Origin: Muribaculaceae bacterium
GTDB lineage: Bacteria > Bacteroidota > Bacteroidia > Bacteroidales > Muribaculaceae
Direction: 5' to 3'
DNA: 64,000 nt
Assembly (NCBI GenBank): GCA_014867205.1
Contig: WGUO01000019.1
Span: 7,254 to 71,253, forward strand
How positions within the stretch are numbered: the first letter of the stretch is position 1; the number at the start of each line of letters is the position of its first letter. This document shows, in pieces, positions 49,611 to 57,531 of this stretch. Below the pieces are notes generated by a model. That model saw nothing but the letters and a program-made list of their open reading frames with translations. It was not told where the DNA came from and did not search any database. The translations under genes and the position numbers were made by a program.

Positions 49611-50408
49611 TTATCTAAAGATTATGACGGCGATTGATGCAAGTACACTGGCCACCGAGACCCATACCGAAGGATTGTAGAATACGTTGGCGGTCTCGGT
49701 TGCCTGTCTTTTCCTCGTGTTGTTGGGCTCTACATAGACCACATCGTTCTGGCGCAGGTAATATGCCGGGCTCTCCATCAGAGACTTAGTGTCGGTGAGG
49801 TCAATTCGGTAGGCGACATCCTTGCCATTCTCCTCACGCACCACAAGGATATTGTTGCGCAGGCCCGTGATATTAAGGTCTCCGGCCTTCGATAGGGCCT
49901 GCATGATGGTCATGTTGTCCCGGTCAATCTGATACTCGCCGGGATTGCGCACATCTCCGAGTACAGAGATTCGCGCGTTGAGGTATTCGACAGTGACCAC
50001 GGGATCTTTGACAAGCTCGCGTGAGATGATCTCGCGCTTTATGAGCTCGGCCACACCATATCTGTTAAGTCCTGCCACATGAAGTCTGCCGATTAGCGGG
50101 AAGTCTATGTAGCCCTCGGGGTCTATTGTGTACGCGGCTGCCTTGGATTCTGTCATCGAGCCATTCGCGCCCATACCGATTCGGTATTGGGCTATGGCGA
50201 GGTTGAAGGCAACTGCGAGCTCAGGGTCTTTCGACGTGACAATGATTGCGAGTTTGTCGTCAGGCTGCACCGTGATTCTTACGGGATCTGCCACGGGAGT
50301 GGTCTGTCCGTTCTCGAATCCCTGCATGTAGGTAATGTCTTTCGGCACCTTGCACGATACGAGGCACATGCTTATGGCGGCGCAAATCAGCAGATTCTTT
50401 AATTTCAT
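49611..50408 (-). CDS. Wza-like polysaccharide export lipoprotein
   Basis: 265 residues. The lipoprotein signal MKLKNLLICAAISMCLVSC has its lipobox Cys at 19. The Poly_export domain (VRITVQPDDKLAIIVTSKDP, YTIDPEGYIDFPLIGRLHVAG) and an SLBB domain (RISVLGDVRNPGEYQIDRD) follow, then a C-terminal hydrophobic helix (WVSVASVLASIAVIIF). It forms the outer-membrane exit channel. It is the first gene of the locus and follows a leader of about 330 bases. Confidence 0.94.
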   Translation of the reverse strand: MKLKNLLICAAISMCLVSCKVPKDITYMQGFENGQTTPVADPVRITVQPDDKLAIIVTSKDPELAVAFNLAIAQYRIGMGANGSMTESKAAAYTIDPEGYIDFPLIGRLHVAGLNRYGVAELIKREIISRELVKDPVVTVEYLNARISVLGDVRNPGEYQIDRDNMTIMQALSKAGDLNITGLRNNILVVREENGKDVAYRIDLTDTKSLMESPAYYLRQNDVVYVEPNNTRKRQATETANVFYNPSVWVSVASVLASIAVIIFR

Positions 50409-50742
50409 TTTGTCTGATGTTTAATTGTCGGCTGAACCCTCAGGACGGGAGTCCGTCAGATGCATCGACTTTAGTGTGGACCTGACGCCACCGGAATGGC
50501 GGCCCACTTTTGTTTATGATGTGTCTTTAGTCCTGCATGAGTGTGTAAAAGATGCGTTCTCAAGCAGTTATGGGTGGATAAACTTGAAATGTCTATTTTT
50601 GTGGGGATGTCCTGTATATTGAATACGCACATCCTGCGTTCTGTTTTTTTGGTTTTCGGTTAGTGGGATTCAGGCATCAACAACAGGGTCGGATAATCTC
50701 AGGCCATGCGAGAGATACTTAAATCCGCGAATTTTCAAAAAA
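50409..50742 (-). promoter_or_regulatory. long 5' leader of the exopolysaccharide operon
   Basis: About 330 bases separate the promoter from the Wza-like start codon with no convincing gene. A two-part hairpin is visible (ggatgt at 50605-50610 with acatcc at 50629-50634, enclosing gtat/atac). A smaller gacgg/ccgtc hairpin (50444-50457) lies near the start. No U tract follows the large hairpin on the minus strand, so it does not look like a simple terminator. Confidence 0.45.
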
Positions 50743-50773
50743 CAAAATTACTATTTTTTACCGAAATTACAAA
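50743..50773 (-). promoter_or_regulatory. promoter of the exopolysaccharide operon
   Basis: On the minus strand: TTTG (50773-50770), a 19-base spacer, and TAATTTTG (50750-50743). A perfect Bacteroidetes consensus, placed to drive the whole minus-strand locus. Confidence 0.82.
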
Positions 50774-50791
50774 ACAATTTTAAGATATGCG

Positions 50792-50823
50792 GTTGTGAGA
50801 TTGCTGGAATGTCTTTAATTTTG
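50792..50823 (+). promoter_or_regulatory. promoter of the DUF4491 gene
   Basis: GTTG (50792-50795), a 20-base spacer and TAATTTTG (50816-50823). One mismatch in the -33 box. It is back to back with the exopolysaccharide promoter, with 18 bases between them. Confidence 0.65.
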
Positions 50824-50910
50824 CGGGTGTAAATGATGATTCACGTGATAGCCGTCATGTGGCATCATCAATCGGGAAATGCTATTATTGTTATATTTAT
50901 GACAGAGTAT

Positions 50911-51249
50911 ATGGAGAAAGCATGTGCGTTTATGACGCAGTATAATCTTGAGGGCCTGCTGATTGGACTGGCTACTTTTCTTATCATCGGATTGTTCCAT
51001 CCTCTTGTGATAAAAGGGGAATATTATTTCGGGGCTAAGATCAGATGGGCCTTTCTGATAGCCGGAGTAGTCTTTCTTGCGCTCACAGTCGCTGTCAGAA
51101 ATACCTTTGCCTCATCGCTGCTCGGGGTGACTGCCTTCAGCTGTTTCTGGAGCATCCATGAGGTTACGGAACAGGTGGAGCGTGTCCGCAAGGGCTGGTT
51201 CCCTGCCAATCCCAAGCGTTCGTCCGGCAGCCGGAACCACGGTGAATAA
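50911..51249 (+). CDS. DUF4491 family membrane protein
   Basis: About 112 residues with three hydrophobic segments. Family hallmarks are LIGLATFLIIGLFHPLVIKG, then EYYFGAKIRWAF and the ending WSIHEVTEQVERVRKGWFP, then NPKR. Function unknown; common in Bacteroidetes. The start is uncertain: in-frame ATGs lie at 50833, 50899, 50911 and 50932. The promoter at 50792-50823 argues against the earliest one. It ends at a shared terminator. Confidence 0.82.
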   Translation: MEKACAFMTQYNLEGLLIGLATFLIIGLFHPLVIKGEYYFGAKIRWAFLIAGVVFLALTVAVRNTFASSLLGVTAFSCFWSIHEVTEQVERVRKGWFPANPKRSSGSRNHGE

Positions 51250-51286
51250 ATGGGCCGGCCGCATTGAAATGCAGGCCGGCCCATTT
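51248..51286. terminator. bidirectional terminator, DUF4491 / lipoprotein
   Basis: 13-bp stem aaatgggccggcc with its complement, extended inside by gcat/atgc. The minus-strand side is followed by tttattc. Confidence 0.82.
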
Positions 51287-51311
51287 ACGGAAACTTAGTA
51301 GCTAAGAGTGT

Positions 51312-51773
51312 CTATTCTGGAGAGTCTGTGAATACCAGCGATCCTGTTCCGGGTTCGGTTCCTTCTGGAAGGTCTTTTGCCGAGTCTACAACCTTCACGT
51401 TGAATGCAGCAGCCGCGAATCCAAGAGACTTGTCAACCTGTGCCACCTCGCAGTTGACGGCAAATGTGTGGTTGCCTAAAGTCGCATAAGAAGTATCGAA
51501 AGACCGTCTGAAAGGTGCGATTGGATTCCAGGCCACGCGGATATTGTCCCAGTAATAAGACACAGAGGTGACAATGGCTTTTGATCCGTTACCCGTGACG
51601 CTTATCTCAGTGATCTCAAACGGAGAGTCCTTGACAAGATATACGACATTGTTGTCTATTACGACATTGTTCATTTTCACGATGATGTCCACATCAGGCA
51701 CATCATTGTCGTCGCTGCAAGACGCGAGCAGGAGAAAGGGCGCGAGCAGGAGCAGGTAAAGTAGTTTTTTCAT
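51312..51773 (-). CDS. uncharacterised small lipoprotein
   Basis: 153 residues. The signal MKKLLYLLLLAPFLLLASC ends in a clear lipobox (LASC), then an acidic linker SDDNDVPDVD that may favour surface export. The rest is beta-rich (VTGNGSKAIVTSVSYYWDN) and may be an immunoglobulin-like fold. Function not recognised; it appears to be a single-gene unit. Confidence 0.78.
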   Translation of the reverse strand: MKKLLYLLLLAPFLLLASCSDDNDVPDVDIIVKMNNVVIDNNVVYLVKDSPFEITEISVTGNGSKAIVTSVSYYWDNIRVAWNPIAPFRRSFDTSYATLGNHTFAVNCEVAQVDKSLGFAAAAFNVKVVDSAKDLPEGTEPGTGSLVFTDSPE

Positions 51774-51913
51774 AATTTATATAGTTTTGTTTGTGATAGG
51801 TTCATGTGTAGTCAGCATATGTGCACGACCGCATACGGAGTCCTACCTTATAACATGCGTACTGGCCCAAAAGATTTAATCAGGCCGTAACTTCCCGACG
51901 ATAAGCATCAAAA

Positions 51914-51942
51914 AAAGTGTCACGCACGATGCGCGACACTTT
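51914..51942 (-). terminator. terminator of mdh
   Basis: 8-bp stem aaagtgtc/gacacttt extended by cgca/tgcg with one mismatch. On the minus strand it is followed by seven T residues. Confidence 0.85.
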
Positions 51943-51945
51943 CTT

Positions 51946-51991
51946 ATATAATACTGTGTGTTGATCAGATATAATACTGTGTGTTGATCAG
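51946..51991. repeat. 23-bp perfect tandem duplication across the mdh stop codon
   Basis: The unit 51946-51968 is repeated exactly at 51969-51991. The second copy contains the stop and last codon region of mdh; the first lies just downstream of the gene. The duplication keeps the mdh reading frame unchanged. Confidence 0.92.
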
Positions 51992-53001
51992 ACAGTCTTC
52001 TCGAGCAGATAGGGGTTGAGTTCGCCCCACTTCTCGATGGGAGGCATGATGCCGAGCGAGATGACCTCGTCGCGCAGAGTGCAGAGGTGCTTGTAGCTCT
52101 TCTCGAGTTCTACCTGCTCCTCGGGAGTTCCGGCAACCTGACGGAATGTCGCGCCGTCGGAAGTGATGGTAGTCTCCATGGCCATCATGATGTTGTGGAA
52201 CTTGTCGTCGTTAACATATACTCCGGCAGGCCACTTGAAGGCGGGACCTCCCATTGCAGCAGCTATCATCTCGATCGAGAGGTAAGCGGGACTCTGGAAA
52301 GAGCTGCGGCCGCGGAGCTCGATGATGTTCTTGCCACCCTGAATGACGCGTACCTTAAGGTCTTCCCATTCCTTCTCAGGGAGAGCACCCTCGGCGATGA
52401 GCTCTGTGAGGGGCTTGCCGTCAACTGTAACTGTTGATGCATACACAGCCATCTGCTCGCCGTGACCGCCATATGTGCGGGCGTTAACCACCTTGTCGGG
52501 GCTGATCTTGAAGTATTTTGCCAGTTCGTTGCGCAGACGTGTGCTGTCGAGGGCTGCCAGTGTAGTGACGCGGCCCGGCTTAACGCCAGAGTAGAGAAGT
52601 GTGACGAGACCGGTGATGTCGGCAGGATTGAAGATCACGACGATCTGCTTGACATCGGGGCAGTACTTGCGAACGTTCTTGCCGAAGTCCTCAGCGATCT
52701 TGCAGTTGCCTGCGAGGAGGTCCTCACGGGTCATGCCGGCCTTGCGTGGTGCGCCGCCTGATGAAACGATATACTTGGCACCTGTGAACGCCTTTTCGAT
52801 ATCGTCGGTGAATGTCAGGTTAAGACCGTCGAAACCGCACTGAAGAAGTTCCTCGGCCACGCCCTCGAGTCCCTTGGCATAGGGGTCATAAAGGCAGATA
52901 TTGGGAGTAAGGCCCATCATGATGGCTGTCTGTGCCATGTTCGAGCCAATCATTCCGGCTGCTCCAACGATGAGCAGCTTCTCGTCTGTTAAGAAATTCA
53001 T
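51988..53001 (-). CDS. mdh: malate dehydrogenase
   Basis: 337 residues. It converts oxaloacetate and malate with NAD(H), in the reductive branch that leads through fumarate to succinate and propionate. LLIVGAAGMIGSNMAQTA binds NAD, SGGAPRKAGMTREDLLAGN holds the substrate-loop Arg, DSTRLRNELA holds another conserved Arg, and YGGHGEQM holds the catalytic His. A lactate dehydrogenase assignment is less likely given the APRKAGM loop. A TATATTTG (-7 type) lies upstream at 53163-53156. The 3' end carries a 23-bp duplication. Confidence 0.93.
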   Translation of the reverse strand: MNFLTDEKLLIVGAAGMIGSNMAQTAIMMGLTPNICLYDPYAKGLEGVAEELLQCGFDGLNLTFTDDIEKAFTGAKYIVSSGGAPRKAGMTREDLLAGNCKIAEDFGKNVRKYCPDVKQIVVIFNPADITGLVTLLYSGVKPGRVTTLAALDSTRLRNELAKYFKISPDKVVNARTYGGHGEQMAVYASTVTVDGKPLTELIAEGALPEKEWEDLKVRVIQGGKNIIELRGRSSFQSPAYLSIEMIAAAMGGPAFKWPAGVYVNDDKFHNIMMAMETTITSDGATFRQVAGTPEEQVELEKSYKHLCTLRDEVISLGIMPPIEKWGELNPYLLEKTV

Positions 53002-53277
53002 AGTTCTTTTAATAAAATTGGGTTATGTTTTTTATGATATTCAATTTATTAACAATTTGTCGTGTTGCTTCGTGCCCACGACCGTCTCCGGGTTGGCATC
53101 GCAACTCTTTTCATCTGTTACAATGACTGCCGGAGAGTTTTGTTCTTTCCAATTGCAAATATAATGCTTTTTCAAGATTTATTAGTAAATTTGTGGTGGA
53201 TATTTAAAAATTTTTTGGAAACGCACCTCTTACGGTCATAAGTCCAGGCTTCGGGAAGTGTCGTTCATGATATAATT

Positions 53278-54645
53278 ATGGCAACATCAAAGGCAAAAAC
53301 CGCATACGTGTGCTCCAATTGCGGATATGACTCGCCGAAATGGCTTGGGAAGTGTCCGGGATGCGGCGAATGGAATACGTTTGTCGAGGAAAGGATTCAG
53401 CCGGCACGTGGGCGCGCAGCCAAGGGGCGTCTGGTCAAGAGCACTGCGCCTGTGCGTCTGTCCGAGATAGAGATCACGTCTGAGCAGCGAGTGCATATGC
53501 CCTCTGAGGAGCTGAACCGCGTGCTTGGCGGCGGTCTGGTGGCCGGCAGCCTGACTCTGATTGGTGGCGAGCCGGGCATCGGTAAGTCCACTTTGCTTCT
53601 GCAGAACATCCTCTCTATCCGCAACCGCCGTATACTGTATGTCTCGGGCGAGGAGTCTGCCTCACAGCTGAGGCTTCGCGCTGACAGGCTCGGCAAGGTT
53701 GCCGACAATACCTATATATTGTGCGAGACAAGTCTTGATGCCATATTTGAGCACATAGGGAACGTGAAGCCAGAGCTCCTTGTGGTCGATTCAATACAGA
53801 CGATCTGTTCTTCGGAGATAGATTCGGCTGCCGGGAGTGTGTCGCAGGTGCGCGAGTGTGCCGCCTCGTTGCTTCGCTATGCCAAGGAGACGAATGTCCC
53901 CGTGATTCTTGTCGGGCATATTAATAAGGATGGAGCGATAGCAGGCCCCAAGGTTCTTGAGCATATAGTAGACACTGTGCTTCAGTTCGAGGGAGATCGG
54001 CAATATCTCTACCGCATATTGCGAACTGTCAAGAACAGGTTCGGCTCGACCTCGGAGATTGGAATCTACGAGATGGCGCAGCGCGGTCTGCGGGAGGTCC
54101 GGAATCCATCGGAGATGCTTCTCTCAGATAACCGTGACGAGGAGATGAGCGGGATAGCGATCGGTGTCACGATAGAGGGAGCAAGGCCGTTCATGGTCGA
54201 GGTGCAGGCTCTTGTGTCTTCGGCCGCATATGGCACACCGCAGCGTGCCGTGACAGGCTTTGACCAGCGGAGGCTGAACATGCTTCTCGCAGTGCTTGAG
54301 AAGCGTGCCCGCTTTAAGATAGGACAGAAGGATGTCTTCCTCAATATGGCCGGAGGGCTCAAGGTCGTAGACCCGGCGATAGACCTTGCCGTCGTCGCGG
54401 CAGTGATGTCGTCCAACTTTGACCTGACTATACCGAGGCGCACGGCCTTTGCCGGAGAGGTGGGCCTCTCGGGCGAGGTGCGCACTGTCACTCGCATAGA
54501 GCAGCGGGTGGCCGAGGCTGAGAAACTCGGCTTTGAGACAATCTATATTCCCAAGGGGAACCTTAAAGGAGTCAAAGACAAGTTTACAATAGGCATTGTC
54601 GAGGTCTCGAAAGTCACTGACATGTTCCGCTCCCTGTTCGAGTGA
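53278..54645 (+). CDS. radA: DNA repair protein RadA/Sms
   Basis: 455 residues. It helps branch migration of recombination intermediates. All parts are present: the N-terminal zinc finger (CSNCGYDSPKWLGKCPGC), Walker A GGEPGIGKST, the RadA motif KNRFGST, and the Lon-protease-like C-terminal domain (GLKVVDPAIDLAVVAAVMSS). A TAAATTTG at 53186-53193 could be its -7 box. Divergent from mdh. Confidence 0.96.
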   Translation: MATSKAKTAYVCSNCGYDSPKWLGKCPGCGEWNTFVEERIQPARGRAAKGRLVKSTAPVRLSEIEITSEQRVHMPSEELNRVLGGGLVAGSLTLIGGEPGIGKSTLLLQNILSIRNRRILYVSGEESASQLRLRADRLGKVADNTYILCETSLDAIFEHIGNVKPELLVVDSIQTICSSEIDSAAGSVSQVRECAASLLRYAKETNVPVILVGHINKDGAIAGPKVLEHIVDTVLQFEGDRQYLYRILRTVKNRFGSTSEIGIYEMAQRGLREVRNPSEMLLSDNRDEEMSGIAIGVTIEGARPFMVEVQALVSSAAYGTPQRAVTGFDQRRLNMLLAVLEKRARFKIGQKDVFLNMAGGLKVVDPAIDLAVVAAVMSSNFDLTIPRRTAFAGEVGLSGEVRTVTRIEQRVAEAEKLGFETIYIPKGNLKGVKDKFTIGIVEVSKVTDMFRSLFE

Positions 54646-54727
54646 GAAACAGTTTGTCTTTCGTGATACGCTCACGTGTTTAAGATTCTTTTGACTAAAA
54701 GAGAACGTGACTTCCAAAAATTTTTAC

Positions 54728-54735
54728 TATCTTTG
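54728..54735 (+). promoter_or_regulatory. -7 box of the FtsE-like gene
   Basis: TATCTTTG fits TAnnTTTG. It lies about 45 bases before the ATG at 54781 and downstream of an earlier in-frame ATG (54676), so it helps decide the start. No clear -33 box. Confidence 0.5.
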
Positions 54736-54780
54736 TCACTCAAAGGCCCCGATGATGTGAATAATTTAATTTCGGGCCCG

Positions 54781-55458
54781 ATGAATATTGCAATGAGTGT
54801 TATCATAGATTACAAGAATGTCGAGGTTGACCGTGCTGAGCGCATGGTGCTCCATGACGTGACGTTCCAGGTGTCGGAGGGGGAGTTCTGTTATCTGGTG
54901 GGCCGTGTCGGCAGCGGCAAGAGCTCGCTGATGAAGACCATGTATGCAGATGTCCCGGTGCCTCGTGGTGATAAGGCGGAGGTGCTTGGATTTGATCTCC
55001 TGTCAATTAAGAAAAAGCAGATTCCCTATTTACGCAGGGCGATGGGAATAGTGTTTCAGGATTTCCAGTTGCTTCAGGACCGCTCGGCGATGGCCAATCT
55101 CAGATTCGTGCTTGAGGCCACCGGATGGCGTTCGAAGCCGGAGATAGAGGCTCGGATCGAGGAGGTCCTGAAGGCGGTCGGCATGGAGAACAAGGGATAC
55201 AAGATGCCGCATGAGTTGAGTGGCGGCGAGCAGCAGCGCATAGTGATAGCCCGTGCGCTGCTCAACAGTCCTAAACTGATACTTGCCGACGAGCCCACCG
55301 GCAATCTTGACCCGCAGACGGGTTACCAGATCGTAAGCCTGCTTCACAAACTCGCCGACGAGGGCACGAGCATACTGATGGCCACCCACAATCTGCAGAT
55401 GGTCGAGGACTTCCCCGCCCGGGTGCTGAAGTGCATGGACAAGAGGCTTGAGAACTGA
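54781..55458 (+). CDS. ftsE: ABC transporter ATPase, FtsE-like
   Basis: 225 residues. Walker A GRVGSGKSSLMK, Q-loop FQDFQLLQDRS, signature LSGGEQQRIVIARALL and Walker B LILADEPTGNLDP are complete. FtsE works with membrane FtsX to activate cell-wall hydrolases at division. The DYKNVEVDRAERMVLHDVTF opening fits Bacteroidetes FtsE. FtsX is not adjacent here. I start at 54781 because a -7 box lies upstream of it; 54793 is also possible. Confidence 0.88.
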   Translation: MNIAMSVIIDYKNVEVDRAERMVLHDVTFQVSEGEFCYLVGRVGSGKSSLMKTMYADVPVPRGDKAEVLGFDLLSIKKKQIPYLRRAMGIVFQDFQLLQDRSAMANLRFVLEATGWRSKPEIEARIEEVLKAVGMENKGYKMPHELSGGEQQRIVIARALLNSPKLILADEPTGNLDPQTGYQIVSLLHKLADEGTSILMATHNLQMVEDFPARVLKCMDKRLEN

Positions 55459-55526
55459 TGTTGAGTCTCAGAAACGGCTGATAAGCCATGCTCTGGAACA
55501 TGATTAAAGAAAAAATTCCTTAAAAG

Positions 55527-55558
55527 TTTCCGTATAATCAAAATATGTAATATATTTG
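55527..55558 (+). promoter_or_regulatory. promoter of mutA-mutB
   Basis: TTTC (55527-55530), a 20-base spacer, and TATATTTG (55551-55558). The leader to the mutA start codon is about 95 bases. Confidence 0.72.
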
Positions 55559-55659
55559 CGACTTGAATGGGGATTGATTAAACGGCTTCGGTGCTTGCGG
55601 CCGAAGTCCGGAAATAAAAATTTATTGAAATATAGCTAATACCAATAAATACGCTTAAA

Positions 55660-57519
55660 ATGGCAGAAAAAAAAGAAACATTGTTCGACATGTTCCCGCC
55701 TGTCACCACCGATGAGTGGAAGGCGAAGATAACAGCCGACCTGAAGGGCGCCGACTTCGACCGTAAACTGGTTTGGCGCACCAACGAGGGCTTTAACGTT
55801 CAGCCCTTCTATCGTCGTGAGGATCTTGAGGGACTTCCGGCGCTCGACACTATGCCGGGAGAGTTCCCGTACCTGCGCGGCACACGCGACAATAATGACT
55901 GGCTTGTGCGTCAGGCAGTGATCGGCGACACGGCTGAAGAGATGAACGACCATGCGCTTCACATACTGAACCGTGGAGTTGAGTCGCTCGGTATCCGTCT
56001 GGGCAAGAACGTGAAGGCTGCTGATCTGGCTGTGGTTCTCAAGGACATCGACCTCAAGAAGGTTGAGGTTAACATCGACTGCTGCCCCGGCTGTGCAGTA
56101 GAGGTGGCAAAAGAACTTGTAAGGCTTGTCAACGAGGCCGGCGCCGCAGATGAGTTCCGTGGCTCTGTTGGCTATAATCCCTTCAAGCGTCTTCTTAAGC
56201 ATGGCCTCGCCTTCCCCAAGGATGCTGTTGCGGAGGGTAAGGCTCTTTACGAGGCTGTAAAGGAAGTAAAGGGTCTCCGTTGCTTTGCTGTTGACAGTTA
56301 CATGTTCAACAATGCGGGCGCATATATTACTCAGGAACTCGGATATGCACTGGCATGGGGAGCGGAGTGGCTCACCATGATGACAGAGGCTGGCCTCAAG
56401 GCAGAAGAGGTTGCTTGCCGTGTCAAGTTCAACATGGGTATCTCATCCAACTATTTCATGGAGCTTGCCAAGTTCCGTGCCGGCCGTATGCTGTGGGCCG
56501 AGATCGTGAAGGCATACAATCCTGCCTGCGACTGCGCATGCAAGATGGCTGTGCATGCAGTGACAAGTGAGTTCAACCAGACTCTTTATGACTCGCACGT
56601 GAATCTGCTCCGTTCTATGACAGAGACGATGAGCGCCGCCCTCGCAGGCGTAGACTCTATCGAGACTCTGCCGTTCGACCGCTGCTACAAGCGTCCCGAC
56701 GAGTTCAGCGAGCGTATCGCGCGCAACCAGCAGATTCTGCTTCGCGACGAGTCTCACCTCAACAAGGTTGTCGACCCGGCCGGTGGCTCCTATTATATAG
56801 AGACTCTTACATCGTCGATTGCTGCCCAGGCCTGGAAGGTATTCCAGGAGGTTGAGGACAATGGCGGCTTCGACGCCATGCTCCGCAAGGGTGAGATTCA
56901 GGGTAAGGTCAACGAGTCGGGTGTAAAGCGTCATCTTGATGTTGCACGCCGCAAGGAAAGCCTGCTCGGAACAAACCAGTTCCCCAACTTTAATGAGATG
57001 GCCCTCGACAAGGTCAACGGCGAGTGCCGCTGCACATGCGGATGTGCCGGAGATGAGGTTGTCGACGGTGCTGTCGCAGCGCTTAACTTCGACCGCGCTG
57101 CAAGCCAGTTCGAGCAGTTGCGTCTCGACACCGAGCGTGCCGCCAACCGTCCCAAGGTGTTCATGCTTACAATCGGAAATCTCGCGATGCGCCTTGCCCG
57201 CGCGCAGTTCTCCTCGAACTTCTTCGGCTGCGCAGGATATGAGATTATAGACAATATCGGTTTCGAGACCGTCAAGGAGGGTATCGACGCCGCTATGGAG
57301 AAGGGTGCCGATGTCGTGGTGCTCTGCTCAAGCGACGACGAGTATGCGGCATATGCACCCGAGGCATTCAAGGAACTCGACGGCCGCGCGCTGTTCGTGG
57401 TTGCCGGCGCTCCCGCCTGCATGGATGACCTCAAGGCAGCCGGTATCGAGAACTTCATCCACGTGAAGGTAAACGTTCTCGACACTCTCGTAGATTTCAA
57501 CGCAAAACTCCTCAAATAA
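55660..57519 (+). CDS. mutA: methylmalonyl-CoA mutase small subunit
   Basis: 619 residues. It is the non-catalytic beta subunit of the adenosylcobalamin enzyme that interconverts succinyl-CoA and methylmalonyl-CoA. It has the TIM-barrel half (GISSNYFMELAKFRAGRMLW, VVDPAGGSYYIETL) and the C-terminal Rossmann-like half but lacks the cobalamin-binding DxHxxG, as expected of this subunit. Three cysteine clusters stand out: 141-145 (CCPGC), 290-294 (CDCAC) and 456-462 (CRCTCGC). mutB follows after 12 bases. Confidence 0.95.
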   Translation: MAEKKETLFDMFPPVTTDEWKAKITADLKGADFDRKLVWRTNEGFNVQPFYRREDLEGLPALDTMPGEFPYLRGTRDNNDWLVRQAVIGDTAEEMNDHALHILNRGVESLGIRLGKNVKAADLAVVLKDIDLKKVEVNIDCCPGCAVEVAKELVRLVNEAGAADEFRGSVGYNPFKRLLKHGLAFPKDAVAEGKALYEAVKEVKGLRCFAVDSYMFNNAGAYITQELGYALAWGAEWLTMMTEAGLKAEEVACRVKFNMGISSNYFMELAKFRAGRMLWAEIVKAYNPACDCACKMAVHAVTSEFNQTLYDSHVNLLRSMTETMSAALAGVDSIETLPFDRCYKRPDEFSERIARNQQILLRDESHLNKVVDPAGGSYYIETLTSSIAAQAWKVFQEVEDNGGFDAMLRKGEIQGKVNESGVKRHLDVARRKESLLGTNQFPNFNEMALDKVNGECRCTCGCAGDEVVDGAVAALNFDRAASQFEQLRLDTERAANRPKVFMLTIGNLAMRLARAQFSSNFFGCAGYEIIDNIGFETVKEGIDAAMEKGADVVVLCSSDDEYAAYAPEAFKELDGRALFVVAGAPACMDDLKAAGIENFIHVKVNVLDTLVDFNAKLLK

Positions 57520-57531
57520 ACCGCTAATATC

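Noticed and set aside
50425..50622. Small plus-strand frame in the exopolysaccharide leader, or an upxY-like antiterminator
   Set aside because: 65 codons without similarity to NusG/UpxY and on the wrong strand for the operon.
51946..51991. CRISPR-like repeat
   Set aside because: Two adjacent copies with no spacers; a simple tandem duplication.
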